Positions 1-5,155 of a DNA stretch of 5,155 nt are shown here, piece by piece. The stretch covers positions 1 to 5,155 of the forward strand of contig CAMWOD010000112.1 of the NCBI GenBank assembly GCA_947175715.1, given 5' to 3'. This DNA comes from an uncultured Porphyromonadaceae bacterium. Its GTDB lineage: Bacteria; Bacteroidota; Bacteroidia; Bacteroidales; Muribaculaceae. The notes under the pieces are model-generated. The model made no database searches. It worked only from the letters and a program-made list of their open reading frames with translations, and was not told where the DNA came from. The position numbers were made by a program, and so were the translations under genes. The first letter of the stretch is position 1. Every line of letters starts with the position of its first letter.

Positions 1-1319
1 GTTGTAGGACCGAATGAGCCTGAAGCCATGCCTTGAGGTGTTTTGGCCGGGCCTGCGTAGTAGATAGGGTGCTTCTGCAGATATTCGGGCATTGGCTCGC
101 CGCGGTCGAGACGTTCCTTGATCTTGGCGTGGGCGATGTCGCGACCCACAATGATGGTGCCATTGAGGCTCAGGCGTGTGGCCACGGGGTATTTGGTGAG
201 TTCGGCAAGTATCTCGTTCATCGGGCGGTTGAGGTCGATTTTCACTACCTCACCTTCGCCTGCCTGACGCAGCTCCTCGGGGATGAGAGAGCCTGGGTTG
301 TCGTCAAGACGCTCGATCCACAAGCCGTGGCGGTTGATTTTGGCCTTTACATTGCGGTCGGCGGAGCAGCTTACGCCCATGCCCACGGGGCAGCTTGCGC
401 CGTGGCGGGGAAGACGTATCACGCGGATGTCGTGGGCGAAGTATTTGCCGCCGAACTGTGCGCCGAGGCCTATTTTGTGGGCCTCCTCAAGGAGTTGCTT
501 CTCAAGCTCAACGTCGCGGAAGGCGTGGCCAAGCTCATTACCCTTGGTGGGGAGGGAGTCAAGATATTTGATTGAAGCCTTCTTCACCACTTCGAGGTTC
601 TTCTCGGCCGATGTACCTCCGATAACGAAAGCGATATGGTAGGGAGGGCATGCAGCGGTGCCCAGGGTTTTCATCTTCTCAACAAGGAAAGGCACAAGGG
701 TGTTGGGGTTGATTAGAGCCTTGGTCTCCTGATAGAGGTAGGTCTTGTTGGCCGAACCGCCACCTTTGGCTACGAACACAAACTTGTATTCGTCGCCATC
801 CACTGCGTGGAGGTCGATCTGAGCGGGGAGGTTGCAGCCGGTGTTGACCTCGTCGTACATGTTGAGAGGTGCGTTCTGCGAGTAGCGAAGGTTGTCGGTG
901 GTGTAGGTTTCATATACGCCGCGCGACAGACGCTCCTCGTCGCCGCCACCTGTATAGACGTTCTGACCCTTGTTGCCGTGAATGATGGCAGTGCCGGTGT
1001 CCTGGCAGAATGGTAGCTGACCCTTGGCTGCCACCTCGGCGTTGCGAAGCATGGTCAGTGCTACATACTTGTCATTTTTAGAGGCTTCAGGGTCGTGAAG
1101 TATCTTTGCTACAAGCTCGTTGTGCTCGCGGCGCAGCATGAAAGCATTGTCGTGCGTGGCTTGACGAGCGAGTACGGTGAGTGCTTCGGGATCGACCACG
1201 AGCATCTCGTGGCCATTCCAATTTTCTACTTTCACATAGTCCGACGTGAGCAGGTAATACTCTGTGGTGTCGGGTCCCAGCGGGAACATTGGCTGGTATT
1301 GAAACGGTTTTGTTGCCAT
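1..1319 (-). CDS. fumA: Class I fumarate hydratase ([4Fe-4S] fumarase), N-terminal 439 codons, 3' end outside window
   Basis: Catalyses the reversible hydration of fumarate to L-malate in the cytoplasm; in fermenting Bacteroidales it normally runs malate to fumarate, feeding fumarate reductase and succinate production. The reading frame is open from the ATG at 1319 to the left edge, so no stop is seen and about 110 residues should be missing compared with E. coli FumA/FumB (548 aa). The three cluster cysteines of the family are present at C105 (PFCQDTGT), C224 (GTAACPPYH) and C318 (GVSCSADRN), the same numbering as I recall for E. coli FumA. The alpha domain runs to about residue 330. It is followed by the beta domain, with RLSLNGTIIVGRDIAHAKIK and then YYAGPAKTP and SGSFGPTT at the window edge, so this is the fused one-chain form, not the split alpha/beta form. 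The start is supported by MATKPFQYQPMFPLG, close to FumA N-termini. It is divergent from mltG. FumA and FumB cannot be told apart from this sequence. The family call is very secure. Confidence 0.96.
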   Translation of the reverse strand, partial: MATKPFQYQPMFPLGPDTTEYYLLTSDYVKVENWNGHEMLVVDPEALTVLARQATHDNAFMLRREHNELVAKILHDPEASKNDKYVALTMLRNAEVAAKGQLPFCQDTGTAIIHGNKGQNVYTGGGDEERLSRGVYETYTTDNLRYSQNAPLNMYDEVNTGCNLPAQIDLHAVDGDEYKFVFVAKGGGSANKTYLYQETKALINPNTLVPFLVEKMKTLGTAACPPYHIAFVIGGTSAEKNLEVVKKASIKYLDSLPTKGNELGHAFRDVELEKQLLEEAHKIGLGAQFGGKYFAHDIRVIRLPRHGASCPVGMGVSCSADRNVKAKINRHGLWIERLDDNPGSLIPEELRQAGEGEVVKIDLNRPMNEILAELTKYPVATRLSLNGTIIVGRDIAHAKIKERLDRGEPMPEYLQKHPIYYAGPAKTPQGMASGSFGPT

Positions 1320-1347
1320 CGTAATAGTTGGTTTGGTTTATTTTGTG

Positions 1348-1355
1348 CAAAGATA
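1348..1355 (-). promoter_or_regulatory. Bacteroidetes-type -7 element upstream of the fumarase gene
   Basis: Read on the minus strand this is TATCTTTG, an exact match to the Bacteroidetes -7 consensus TAnnTTTG. Its last base lies 29 nt upstream of the fumarase ATG, which predicts a leader of roughly 22-25 nt. I see no TTTG at the expected -33 position about 19-21 bp further upstream, so the -33 half is weak or absent. There is no Shine-Dalgarno sequence between the site and the ATG, as is usual in this phylum. Confidence 0.6.
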
Positions 1356-1460
1356 ATCTAAATTAATCTCTTTTAAGCGTAGTTCAGCCCTATTTATTTT
1401 GATTTAATTATAATAATGTGTGTAAATGATGGTTTGGTGTAGAGGGATTCAATTATTTAT

Positions 1461-1468
1461 TATCTTTG
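1461..1468 (+). promoter_or_regulatory. Bacteroidetes-type -7 element immediately upstream of mltG
   Basis: TATCTTTG is an exact TAnnTTTG match ending 8 nt before the mltG ATG. The nearest TTTG upstream is at 1433-1436, which leaves 24 bp between the two elements, longer than the usual 19-21, so the -33 element is uncertain. With transcription starting about 5-7 nt downstream of the -7 box, the mltG message would have only a few leader nucleotides or none. The flanking DNA (about 1380-1465) is strongly AT-rich, as expected of a promoter region. Confidence 0.6.
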
Positions 1469-1476
1469 TGGGGTAA

Positions 1477-2481
1477 ATGAAACGTACTGTTAATTTCATA
1501 CTGATGGGGGTGGTGGCGGTGCTGATAGCGACGTTCTGCCTCTACCGCTATGTGGCCAAGCCCTACGAAGGGGCGGCGCAATGGGTGTATATCCCCGCAG
1601 GTATAAATGAGGATGGAGTGCGCGATGTGATTAACTCGCAACTCGGGCCTGACATGGGGTCGCGCGTATACCGCCTGTGGTCAATGCAAGGGGGCACCCC
1701 TTCGGGTTCGCATGGAGCATATCGCATCGAGCCAGGGACACCTGCGTGGCGCATAGCACGAAATATAGCAAAAAGGATGCAGACCCCTGTGGAAATTACA
1801 TTCTCGTCGGTGCGCACTATCGACGACATGGTGGGCCGCATCACTCCTAATATCGAGATATCCTCGGAACAACTGCGTGCCGCCATAGACTCGATTTTGC
1901 CTGCACGTGGTTACGAGATAAAGGAGGAGCAGTTGGCGGCTTTCACACCCAATACGCATCAGGTTTACTGGGATGTGTCGGCCGAGCGGGTGGTGAATAT
2001 GCTGCTCGACGATACCAAGAGGTTTTGGAATGAACAACGCCAGCAGAAGGCTGAGAAGTTGGGGCTGACTCCTGTTCAAGTAGTGACACTCGCGTCGATA
2101 GTGGAGGAGGAAACGAACAAAATGGATGAGCGCCCCGTAGTGGCGCGGTTATATCTCAACCGCCTTGACCGCGGGGAGCGACTTCAATCCGATCCTACAG
2201 TGAAGTATGCCTTGGGCGACCCTACCTTGCAGCGCATCACCGATGTGAGCATAGATTCACCTTATAACACATATAAATATTCAGGGCTACCTCCGGGTCC
2301 GCTGCGCATCGTAGAGTCGACTACCATCGACCAAGTGCTTAACGCCGCACCTCACGACTATCTGTTTATGTGTGCTCGCTCTGATGGGTCGGGTTATCAC
2401 GACTTTACTGCGAGCTACAAGGAGCATCAGCGTAACGCCCGACGCTATCAGGCCAAACTCGATTCCTTGGGAATAAAGTGA
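1477..2481 (+). CDS. mltG: Endolytic murein transglycosylase MltG (YceG family)
   Basis: Inner-membrane lytic transglycosylase that cuts nascent glycan strands and is thought to terminate peptidoglycan polymerisation. At 334 aa it is close to the E. coli protein (340 aa). Residues 1-6 are short and basic (K2, R3), a single transmembrane helix spans about 7-25, and the rest should be periplasmic. A LysM-like region lies around 35-110 (GAYRIEPGTPAWRIARNIAK, then TPVEITF). The YceG catalytic domain follows: TLASIVEEETNKMDE at 204-218 carries the conserved glutamate (within E210-E212, matching catalytic Glu218 of E. coli), then VARLYLNRL (222-230), LQSDPTVKYALGD (236-248) and SPYNTYKYSGLPPGP (261-275). 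The next in-frame ATG (M10) would cut into the membrane helix, so the first ATG is chosen. C21 sits in the helix but no lipobox fits it. The gene stands alone on its strand, divergent from the fumarase and convergent with the DUF3109 gene, whose stop lies 5 bp away. Confidence 0.95.
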   Translation: MKRTVNFILMGVVAVLIATFCLYRYVAKPYEGAAQWVYIPAGINEDGVRDVINSQLGPDMGSRVYRLWSMQGGTPSGSHGAYRIEPGTPAWRIARNIAKRMQTPVEITFSSVRTIDDMVGRITPNIEISSEQLRAAIDSILPARGYEIKEEQLAAFTPNTHQVYWDVSAERVVNMLLDDTKRFWNEQRQQKAEKLGLTPVQVVTLASIVEEETNKMDERPVVARLYLNRLDRGERLQSDPTVKYALGDPTLQRITDVSIDSPYNTYKYSGLPPGPLRIVESTTIDQVLNAAPHDYLFMCARSDGSGYHDFTASYKEHQRNARRYQAKLDSLGIK

Positions 2482-2486
2482 TTCGC

Positions 2487-3071
2487 TCAGTCGGTGGGAT
2501 ATTGCCGCAGATATTCCTCGCAGGTTAACGCTAATTCGTCGTACCATTCCTGGCCGAAGGTGTCGATGAGCGGCTGCTTGAGAAATTGGTAGAGCCTCAT
2601 GCCCAATTTGCGGCCTAACACTTCGGCAGGCTTGCATATCTTCCATCGGTGATAATTGACTGCGGTAAATGTGGGGTAGCGTGTGAGTCGCACTGGATAA
2701 AGGTAGCACGACTGGGGCTTGCGAAACGTAGTGCGCCCCTCGTTGTAGGCTTTTTCAATTGCACATAGGCATAATCCACCAGGTGCGTAGGTGCAGAAAG
2801 CGCAGTCTCGGCCATCAACAATGGTGGTCACCAATTCACCTTCGGGATCGTGGTAGCCCACACCATGTTCTTCTATTTCACGCCGCCCTGCAGGGGTGAG
2901 GTCGTCGCTGACGATTGGGGCAACCTCCTCGAGGATGTTGAACTCTTGTTGGGTAATCGGAGCTCCGGCGTCACCCTCGATACAGCATGCTCCATGGCAG
3001 GCCTCGAGGTCGCAGCAGAAGTAACGTTCGGCGAGGTCAAGGCTCACCAGTGTATCCTTGATTTGTAGCAT
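2487..3071 (-). CDS. DUF3109 family cysteine-rich protein, function unknown
   Basis: A 194-aa soluble protein with no signal peptide or membrane segment. It opens with the family's characteristic block: LDLAERYFCCDLEACHGACC at 11-30, then IEGDAGAPIT. There are twelve cysteines, at 19, 20, 25, 29, 30, 90, 93, 101, 103, 122, 146 and 184. The groupings CCx4Cx3CC, CxxC (90/93), CxC (101/103), SCYLYPVR (121-128) and HRWKIC (141-146) resemble the metal-binding pattern of the wider YkgJ/zinc-or-iron-chelate group, so binding of zinc or an iron-sulfur cluster is likely but inferred. No catalytic role is established for the family to my knowledge. It is the last gene of the ung/plug cluster, starting 20 bp after the plug gene's stop, with no promoter-like TAnnTTTG in that gap, so it is probably co-transcribed. 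Its 3' end faces mltG at 5 bp with no convincing terminator. The family call is secure and the function is open. Confidence 0.9.
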   Translation of the reverse strand: MLQIKDTLVSLDLAERYFCCDLEACHGACCIEGDAGAPITQQEFNILEEVAPIVSDDLTPAGRREIEEHGVGYHDPEGELVTTIVDGRDCAFCTYAPGGLCLCAIEKAYNEGRTTFRKPQSCYLYPVRLTRYPTFTAVNYHRWKICKPAEVLGRKLGMRLYQFLKQPLIDTFGQEWYDELALTCEEYLRQYPTD

Positions 3072-3090
3072 AGTAGGCGTTGAGTAGGCG
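3072..3090. repeat. 8-bp tandem-like direct repeat in the plug/DUF3109 intergenic gap
   Basis: AGTAGGCG occurs at 3072-3079 and again at 3083-3090 on the plus strand, separated by 3 bp (period 11). Together the copies fill nearly the whole 20-bp gap between the plug gene's stop and the DUF3109 start. On the mRNA the repeat reads CGCCTACT and ends directly at the DUF3109 ATG. This could be a small duplication or a translational context; a chance match is also plausible for so short a repeat. Confidence 0.5.
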
Positions 3091-3091
3091 A

Positions 3092-4354
3092 TTAATGGTT
3101 GAATAGGAGTCGTGACGCACCAATCAGACGGTCGTATCGAGCACCGGGAGGTCGGTTGTACACTGTGATAAGGTACTCGTTGACAGTTGGGAAGAAGTCG
3201 CCTTCGATAGGTGATGTGGCCGACTCCCTGGGGCGTTGTGGATATACGAGGTATTGATAATTGTAGGCTCCCTGCTTTAGTAGCAGAGCTTTCTCATATT
3301 GACCGGTGGCGGGATTGTAGTGCATTTCCGATTCCTGGTCGAGACGACGGTTGGTGAGATCGCCGTCGATGAATATGCGCTGCCCTTCAAGATGTGGAGC
3401 ATTGAGTGTAAAGTGTACTATACTATAGTCAGCTTCAGTGTCGCTGTTGGCCGAGTTGTATTCACGCACCTTGAAGCGCCCATGCTGGGTCTGATCGTAG
3501 CTGTAGGGCACAGAAGCCCGTGACTCATCGGGTATGAGCGTGAAATTGTAGTAAGGATCGTAATATTCGATGTCGTACACCCCCATGCCGGGGAACGATA
3601 CTGACGAGTTCTCGAATCGCCGATATTCATTGCCAGCGGCGAAAATCAATGGATTGAGGTGCTCGTAATAAGAAAGATTGCCCGATACGCGCGATGGGTG
3701 CACAAGAGTCACTTCGTTATCCAGCCGCGAGTTTTGCTGCACCTTTACGATCAAGTCGTTGAAGGGGTCGCTCACTTGCCCGCGGTCGGTCGAAACACAT
3801 AATTGGACCTGTTGATGCGCCCCGTTATAGTCTATATCGGTGATCGAGCTTATGTCGCCACTGATGGCGGCACCCCCTTCGGCCACCATAAATCGTGCCT
3901 GTACGAGAATATCGTCGGGATTGGTGTCTTCCCATACCTGTAGCAGGTAGTTGCCCGATACAAGTGGCGCCATATCCTGATTGGGGATAGCCAGTGAGTA
4001 GTGAACGTAATGAACCGAGGTACCACGCGAGTATTCGTAGTCGGTAATGTCGGCTTGGTTAAATCCGGTGACATATTCCGACTCCACAAGTTGCGACGGC
4101 TGCCAGTTGGAGTTGCAATGCAGCAATGAGTATCGTAGGTAAGAGTGATCTTCGGATAGTTCATCGAATGTTATGACAATTCGGTCGCCGGCTCCAAGAT
4201 TGATGATTGGAGGTGCCATGCTGATACCTTCTACATCGACAGTGAGGGTGCGGAAGCGTGGATCGAGGCATCCCTGGCGGGTGTCGATGGCGGCATGGAG
4301 AGCGCCGACGGTGAGTATAAGTGCTAAAACCGAGATCAAGCGTAGTATTTTCAT
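3092..4354 (-). CDS. Type IX secretion system plug-domain protein (DUF5103)
   Basis: A 420-aa exported protein. MKILRLISVLALILTVGALH plus A21/A22 forms a Sec signal peptide with no lipobox cysteine, so it should be periplasmic or outer-membrane associated. The start at 4354 is chosen because it opens this signal peptide and lies 4 bp after the ung stop; the frame is open for 13 more codons upstream, but that extension overlaps ung. The body matches the DUF5103 family: FRTLTVDVEG (35-44), LRYSLLHCNSNWQPSQLVES (73-92), YVTGFNQ, LVSGNYLLQVWED (131-143), GNEYRRFE (241-248), DIEYYDPYYNF (261-271) and EGDFFPTVNEYLITVYNRP (384-402). Residues about 315-400 look like a beta-sandwich (FIDGDL, then YNPATGQYEKALLLKQGAYN) reminiscent of early-set/CBM48-like folds; that is inference. 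In Flavobacterium johnsoniae the family member blocks the periplasmic mouth of the SprA translocon. No other T9SS gene is visible, so a role in secretion here is by homology only. It is the middle gene of the ung cluster. Confidence 0.88.
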   Translation of the reverse strand: MKILRLISVLALILTVGALHAAIDTRQGCLDPRFRTLTVDVEGISMAPPIINLGAGDRIVITFDELSEDHSYLRYSLLHCNSNWQPSQLVESEYVTGFNQADITDYEYSRGTSVHYVHYSLAIPNQDMAPLVSGNYLLQVWEDTNPDDILVQARFMVAEGGAAISGDISSITDIDYNGAHQQVQLCVSTDRGQVSDPFNDLIVKVQQNSRLDNEVTLVHPSRVSGNLSYYEHLNPLIFAAGNEYRRFENSSVSFPGMGVYDIEYYDPYYNFTLIPDESRASVPYSYDQTQHGRFKVREYNSANSDTEADYSIVHFTLNAPHLEGQRIFIDGDLTNRRLDQESEMHYNPATGQYEKALLLKQGAYNYQYLVYPQRPRESATSPIEGDFFPTVNEYLITVYNRPPGARYDRLIGASRLLFNH

Positions 4355-4358
4355 TATG

Positions 4359-5021
4359 CTACCATTGGATAGGTGATAGACCTTGCTGCACAAGGTAATC
4401 GTTGGCCTGAGTGAAGTGGTGGTTGCCGAAGAAGCCTCTGTGGGCCGATAGTGGTGATGGGTGAGGGGAGGTGAGTACCAGGTGACGCGAGCGGTCGATA
4501 AGGACCCCCTTGCGCTGAGCGTAGCTCCCCCACAGCATGAACACCAGCCCTTGACGATCGTGGGCGAGTCGCGACACTACTTCGTCGGTAAAGTCCTCCC
4601 ATCCGCGCCGCTGGTGCGACCCCGGATGATGTGCCTCGACGGTGAGGGTGGCATTGAGCAGGAGAACCCCTTGACGAGCCCAGCGACTCAGGTCGCCGTC
4701 GGTAGCCATCGGGGCACAGGTGTCGTCGGCCACCTCCTTGAATATGTTGACTAGCGATGGGGGTAGAGGCGTGCCCGAGTTTACCGAAAAGCACAAGCCG
4801 TTGGCCTGACCCACATCGTGATAAGGGTCCTGCCCTAAGATCACCACTTTGACCTTGTCGAATGGACAGGCATCGAAGGCTGCGAATATCTGACGCCCTG
4901 GCGGAAACACCGTGCCACGACTATAGGCGTTGCGCACAAATTCAACGAGCCGACTGAAGTACTCTTTTTGCCATTCGGCGGCGAGGGCCTTTTGCCAAGA
5001 TTGTTCGATTTTTACATTCAT
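4359..5021 (-). CDS. ung: Uracil-DNA glycosylase, family 1 (UDG)
   Basis: Removes uracil from DNA by cutting the N-glycosidic bond, the first step of base excision repair. The 220-aa length is typical for the family. Family-1 motifs are intact: GQDPYH at 63-68 with the catalytic Asp at D65, LCFSV (76-80) with the uracil-stacking Phe at F78, the uracil-recognising Asn in LLLNATLTV (N123), WGSYAQ (164-169), and HPSPLSAHRGFFG at 187-199 with catalytic H187 and the minor-groove leucine L191. The start at 5021 is chosen because MNVKIEQSW is the usual family N-terminus; the frame continues upstream to 5111 but that stretch runs into the tRNA gene and promoter. Its TAG stop lies 4 bp before the plug gene's ATG, so it heads a probable ung/plug/DUF3109 operon. 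A TAnnTTTG element ends 8 nt before the ATG. Confidence 0.97.
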   Translation of the reverse strand: MNVKIEQSWQKALAAEWQKEYFSRLVEFVRNAYSRGTVFPPGRQIFAAFDACPFDKVKVVILGQDPYHDVGQANGLCFSVNSGTPLPPSLVNIFKEVADDTCAPMATDGDLSRWARQGVLLLNATLTVEAHHPGSHQRRGWEDFTDEVVSRLAHDRQGLVFMLWGSYAQRKGVLIDRSRHLVLTSPHPSPLSAHRGFFGNHHFTQANDYLVQQGLSPIQW

Positions 5022-5025
5022 TATG

Positions 5026-5057
5026 GTTGCAAACTTACAAAAATTCCTGTAATTTTG
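5026..5057 (+). promoter_or_regulatory. Probable promoter of the tRNA-Arg gene
   Basis: TAATTTTG at 5050-5057 is an exact TAnnTTTG -7 match. GTTG at 5026-5029 lies 20 bp upstream of it, the expected spacing for the TTTG -33 element with one mismatch. This is the only promoter in the window where both halves fit in position. Transcription would start near 5062-5064, leaving a 5' leader of about 33-35 nt to be removed by RNase P before the mature tRNA end at 5097. Confidence 0.6.
5030..5037 (-). promoter_or_regulatory. Bacteroidetes-type -7 element upstream of ung
   Basis: On the minus strand this reads TAAGTTTG, matching TAnnTTTG, with its final G 9 nt from the A of the ung ATG. This is the same spacing as in front of mltG and predicts a leader of only about 2-4 nt. 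No good TTTG is seen at -33. The element adjoins the candidate -33 box of the opposing tRNA promoter (5026-5029), so the two promoters interlock. It would drive the ung/plug/DUF3109 cluster. Confidence 0.55.
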
Positions 5058-5096
5058 CGGCGTCGCAGGGGTACAAAAATCCTCTCGGCGCAGAAA

Positions 5097-5155
5097 GTCC
5101 CCGTAGTTCAATGGATAGAATATTGGATTCCGGTTCCAACGATTGGGGTTCGACT
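5097..5155 (+). tRNA. tRNA-Arg (anticodon CCG), 3' end cut by window edge
   Basis: The cloverleaf can be followed from the 5' acceptor strand GTCCCCG (5097-5103) through TA (positions 8-9). The D stem is GTTC/GAAT (5106-5109 with 5118-5121), closing a loop that contains GG. The anticodon stem is TTGGA/TCCAA (5123-5127 with 5135-5139), perfectly paired. The seven-base loop TTCCGGT gives anticodon CCG at 5130-5132, which reads CGG. The variable loop is short (CGAT), followed by T-stem strand TGGGG and T-loop TTCGACT, where the window stops. Two arginine identity features are present: C35, and A20 in the D loop after GG. The missing part is the 3' T-stem strand, the 3' acceptor strand and the discriminator base. 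It is divergent from ung, 75 bp away. Confidence 0.93.

Noticed and set aside
33..575. A 180-codon open frame on the plus strand
   Set aside because: It lies entirely antisense to the well-supported fumarase coding region, matches no family I recognise, and is explained by GC-rich third positions on the opposite strand.
1338..1345. A second plus-strand TAnnTTTG-like site near TTATTTTG
   Set aside because: The match is one base short of the consensus spacing, and it sits more than 130 bp from mltG with a better element much closer.
1095..1361. An 88-codon plus-strand frame and an 87-codon minus-strand frame around the start of the fumarase gene
   Set aside because: Both overlap the fumarase N-terminus in the wrong frame or strand, and neither shows recognisable motifs.
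1525..1545. Cys21 of MltG as a lipoprotein attachment site
   Set aside because: The residues before it (I-A-T-F) do not fit a lipobox, and the segment reads as an ordinary membrane anchor.
2462..2474. Inverted repeat ATTCC-TTG-GGAAT as a terminator
   Set aside because: The stem is only 5 bp and mostly AT, it lies inside the mltG coding region, and there is no T-tract after it on either strand.
4355..4393. N-terminal extension of the plug protein by 13 codons
   Set aside because: The extension would overlap the end of ung and put charged residues ahead of a clear signal peptide that begins at the ATG at 4354.
4354..4794. A 146-codon minus-strand frame overlapping ung
   Set aside because: It is a +1/+2 shadow of ung, rich in Arg/Pro/His as shifted frames of GC-rich genes usually are, and ung itself is intact.
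5022..5111. N-terminal extension of Ung by 30 codons
   Set aside because: It would run through the promoter region and into the tRNA gene, and the family's normal N-terminus starts at 5021.

Overview
The window looks like chromosomal core DNA from a Bacteroidales bacterium, probably a gut anaerobe; a Muribaculaceae or Porphyromonadaceae-like source is a guess. Three lines of evidence support the order-level call. Two of the protein families, DUF5103/T9SS plug and DUF3109, are typical of Bacteroidetes. Four promoter-like sites match the Bacteroidetes sigma-ABfr -7 consensus TAnnTTTG. Shine-Dalgarno sequences are absent before the start codons, as is usual in this phylum. Coding DNA is moderately GC-rich and the promoter regions are AT-rich.

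Layout, left to right. (1) Positions 1-1319, minus strand: the N-terminal 439 codons of an oxygen-sensitive class I [4Fe-4S] fumarase, whose C-terminus lies outside the window. (2) Positions 1320-1476: an AT-rich divergent promoter region serving the fumarase and mltG. (3) Positions 1477-2481, plus strand: mltG, an inner-membrane endolytic murein transglycosylase. (4) mltG converges on a minus-strand, closely spaced three-gene cluster transcribed in the order ung (5021-4359), T9SS plug-domain protein (4354-3092), DUF3109 cysteine-rich protein (3071-2487). The gaps are only 4 and 20 bp, so this is very likely one operon. (5) Positions 5022-5096: a compact divergent promoter region between ung and a plus-strand tRNA-Arg(CCG), which the window edge cuts inside its T loop.

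The genes do not form one pathway. They cover central anaerobic carbon metabolism (fumarase), peptidoglycan synthesis termination (MltG), uracil excision repair (Ung), an envelope protein related to the plug of the type IX secretion translocon, a probable metal-binding protein of unknown function, and a tRNA. I found no mobile element, CRISPR array, phage gene or clear defence system. The points most worth a second look are the ung/plug/DUF3109 gene association, the near-leaderless promoter geometry shared by mltG and ung, and the interlocked ung/tRNA promoters.
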